DNA of 14,511 nucleotides from Actinomycetes bacterium (GTDB taxonomy: Bacteria > Actinomycetota > Acidimicrobiia > Acidimicrobiales > Palsa-688). The position numbers were made by a program, and so were the translations under genes. The stretch is from assembly GCA_021815935.1 (NCBI GenBank), contig JAKAZH010000023.1:1-14511 (forward strand), read 5' to 3'. Shown here piece after piece: positions 14,445 to 14,511 of the stretch (its first letter is position 1; each line of letters opens with the position of its first letter). The notes beneath the pieces were generated by a model. It had not been told where the DNA came from. It ran no database searches and saw only the letters and a program-made list of their open reading frames with translations.

Positions 14445-14511
14445 GTGAAGGCGACCTTCGACGCGATTGCCTTCGACGCCATTGCCTTCGACGCCATTGC
14501 CTTCGACGCCA
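14445..14511 (+). CDS. Possible start of a pentapeptide-repeat open frame (partial, right edge)
   Basis: From GTG 14445 the plus strand reads VKATFDAIAFDAIAFDAIAFDA and continues past the window. GGGGAGGA lies 12 bases before the GTG, a little far for a ribosome site. A TGA at 14421 closes the frame upstream. The minus-strand frames are also open through the repeat (for example A-S-K-A-M units), so coding direction is not settled. I do not recognise a family. The AFDAI unit has some likeness to pentapeptide-repeat proteins but lacks their usual central Leu/Phe-Asn/Asp rhythm over enough copies to judge. Confidence 0.25.
   Translation, partial: MKATFDAIAFDAIAFDAIAFDA
14451..14511. repeat. 15-bp tandem repeat running off the right edge
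   Basis: Three identical copies of ATTGCCTTCGACGCC lie at 14466-14480, 14481-14495 and 14496-14510, with a fourth cut off at base 14511. A diverged first copy (GCGACCTTCGACGCG) lies at 14451-14465. The unit is a multiple of three. On the plus strand it reads as the pentapeptide A-F-D-A-I. Confidence 0.9.

Noticed and set aside
14315..14497. Minus-strand open frame with MASKA repeats
   Set aside because: Most of it is antisense to mazF, and the repeats are only the other reading of the 15-bp array.
14451..14511. CRISPR array at the right edge
   Set aside because: The 15-bp units are contiguous with no spacers, so this is a tandem repeat.

Overview
The window is GC-rich and densely coded, with frequent GTG starts and stop/start overlaps. 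A gene for a mycothiol-dependent maleylpyruvate isomerase-type protein also points to an actinobacterium. The family within the phylum cannot be read from the sequence alone.

Layout. (1) 1-234 is the 3' end of a sigma-70 family factor gene (region 4), followed by a short octamer repeat. (2) 359-7686, minus strand, is a tightly packed operon read right to left: paaA, paaB, paaC, paaD, paaE (the multicomponent phenylacetyl-CoA epoxidase), then a single-chain 1165-residue indolepyruvate/arylpyruvate ferredoxin oxidoreductase. (3) 7759-8565, plus strand, is a PaaG-like isomerase/hydratase gene diverging from paaA. (4) 8623-9942, minus strand, is paaK (phenylacetate-CoA ligase), diverging from a plus-strand TetR regulator at 10081-10683 that is probably PaaR. 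(5) 10739-12202 is an amidase-signature hydrolase. (6) 12289-13651, minus strand, is a TetR regulator translationally coupled to a truncated maleylpyruvate isomerase-like gene, whose 3' half has been replaced by the 3' half of a PIN-domain (VapC-type) gene. (7) 13795-14390 is a MazEF-type toxin-antitoxin pair. (8) 14451 to the right edge is a 15-bp tandem repeat that may be the start of a repeat protein.

How it fits together. PaaK makes phenylacetyl-CoA from phenylacetate with ATP. The oxidoreductase could make the same thioester directly from phenylpyruvate, the transamination product of phenylalanine, while reducing ferredoxin. PaaABC(D)E epoxidises the ring and PaaG isomerises the epoxide to the oxepin. 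Later steps (PaaZ, PaaF, PaaH, PaaJ) are not in the window. Two similar 16-bp imperfect palindromes, one in each divergent promoter region (paaA/paaG and paaK/tetR), suggest that the TetR protein controls the whole set. One of them exactly fills the -35/-10 spacer of a good paaK promoter.

The least ordinary features are these. A 26-bp duplication between paaB and paaC creates a nine-codon open frame that overlaps the stop of one gene and the start of the next. The oxidoreductase sits as the last gene of an aerobic phenylacetate operon. A gene-gene chimera joins an isomerase to a PIN-domain fragment. A perfect 11-bp-arm inverted repeat overlaps a consensus promoter and corrects the start of the second TetR. 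The pentapeptide-encoding repeat at the right edge is unexplained.
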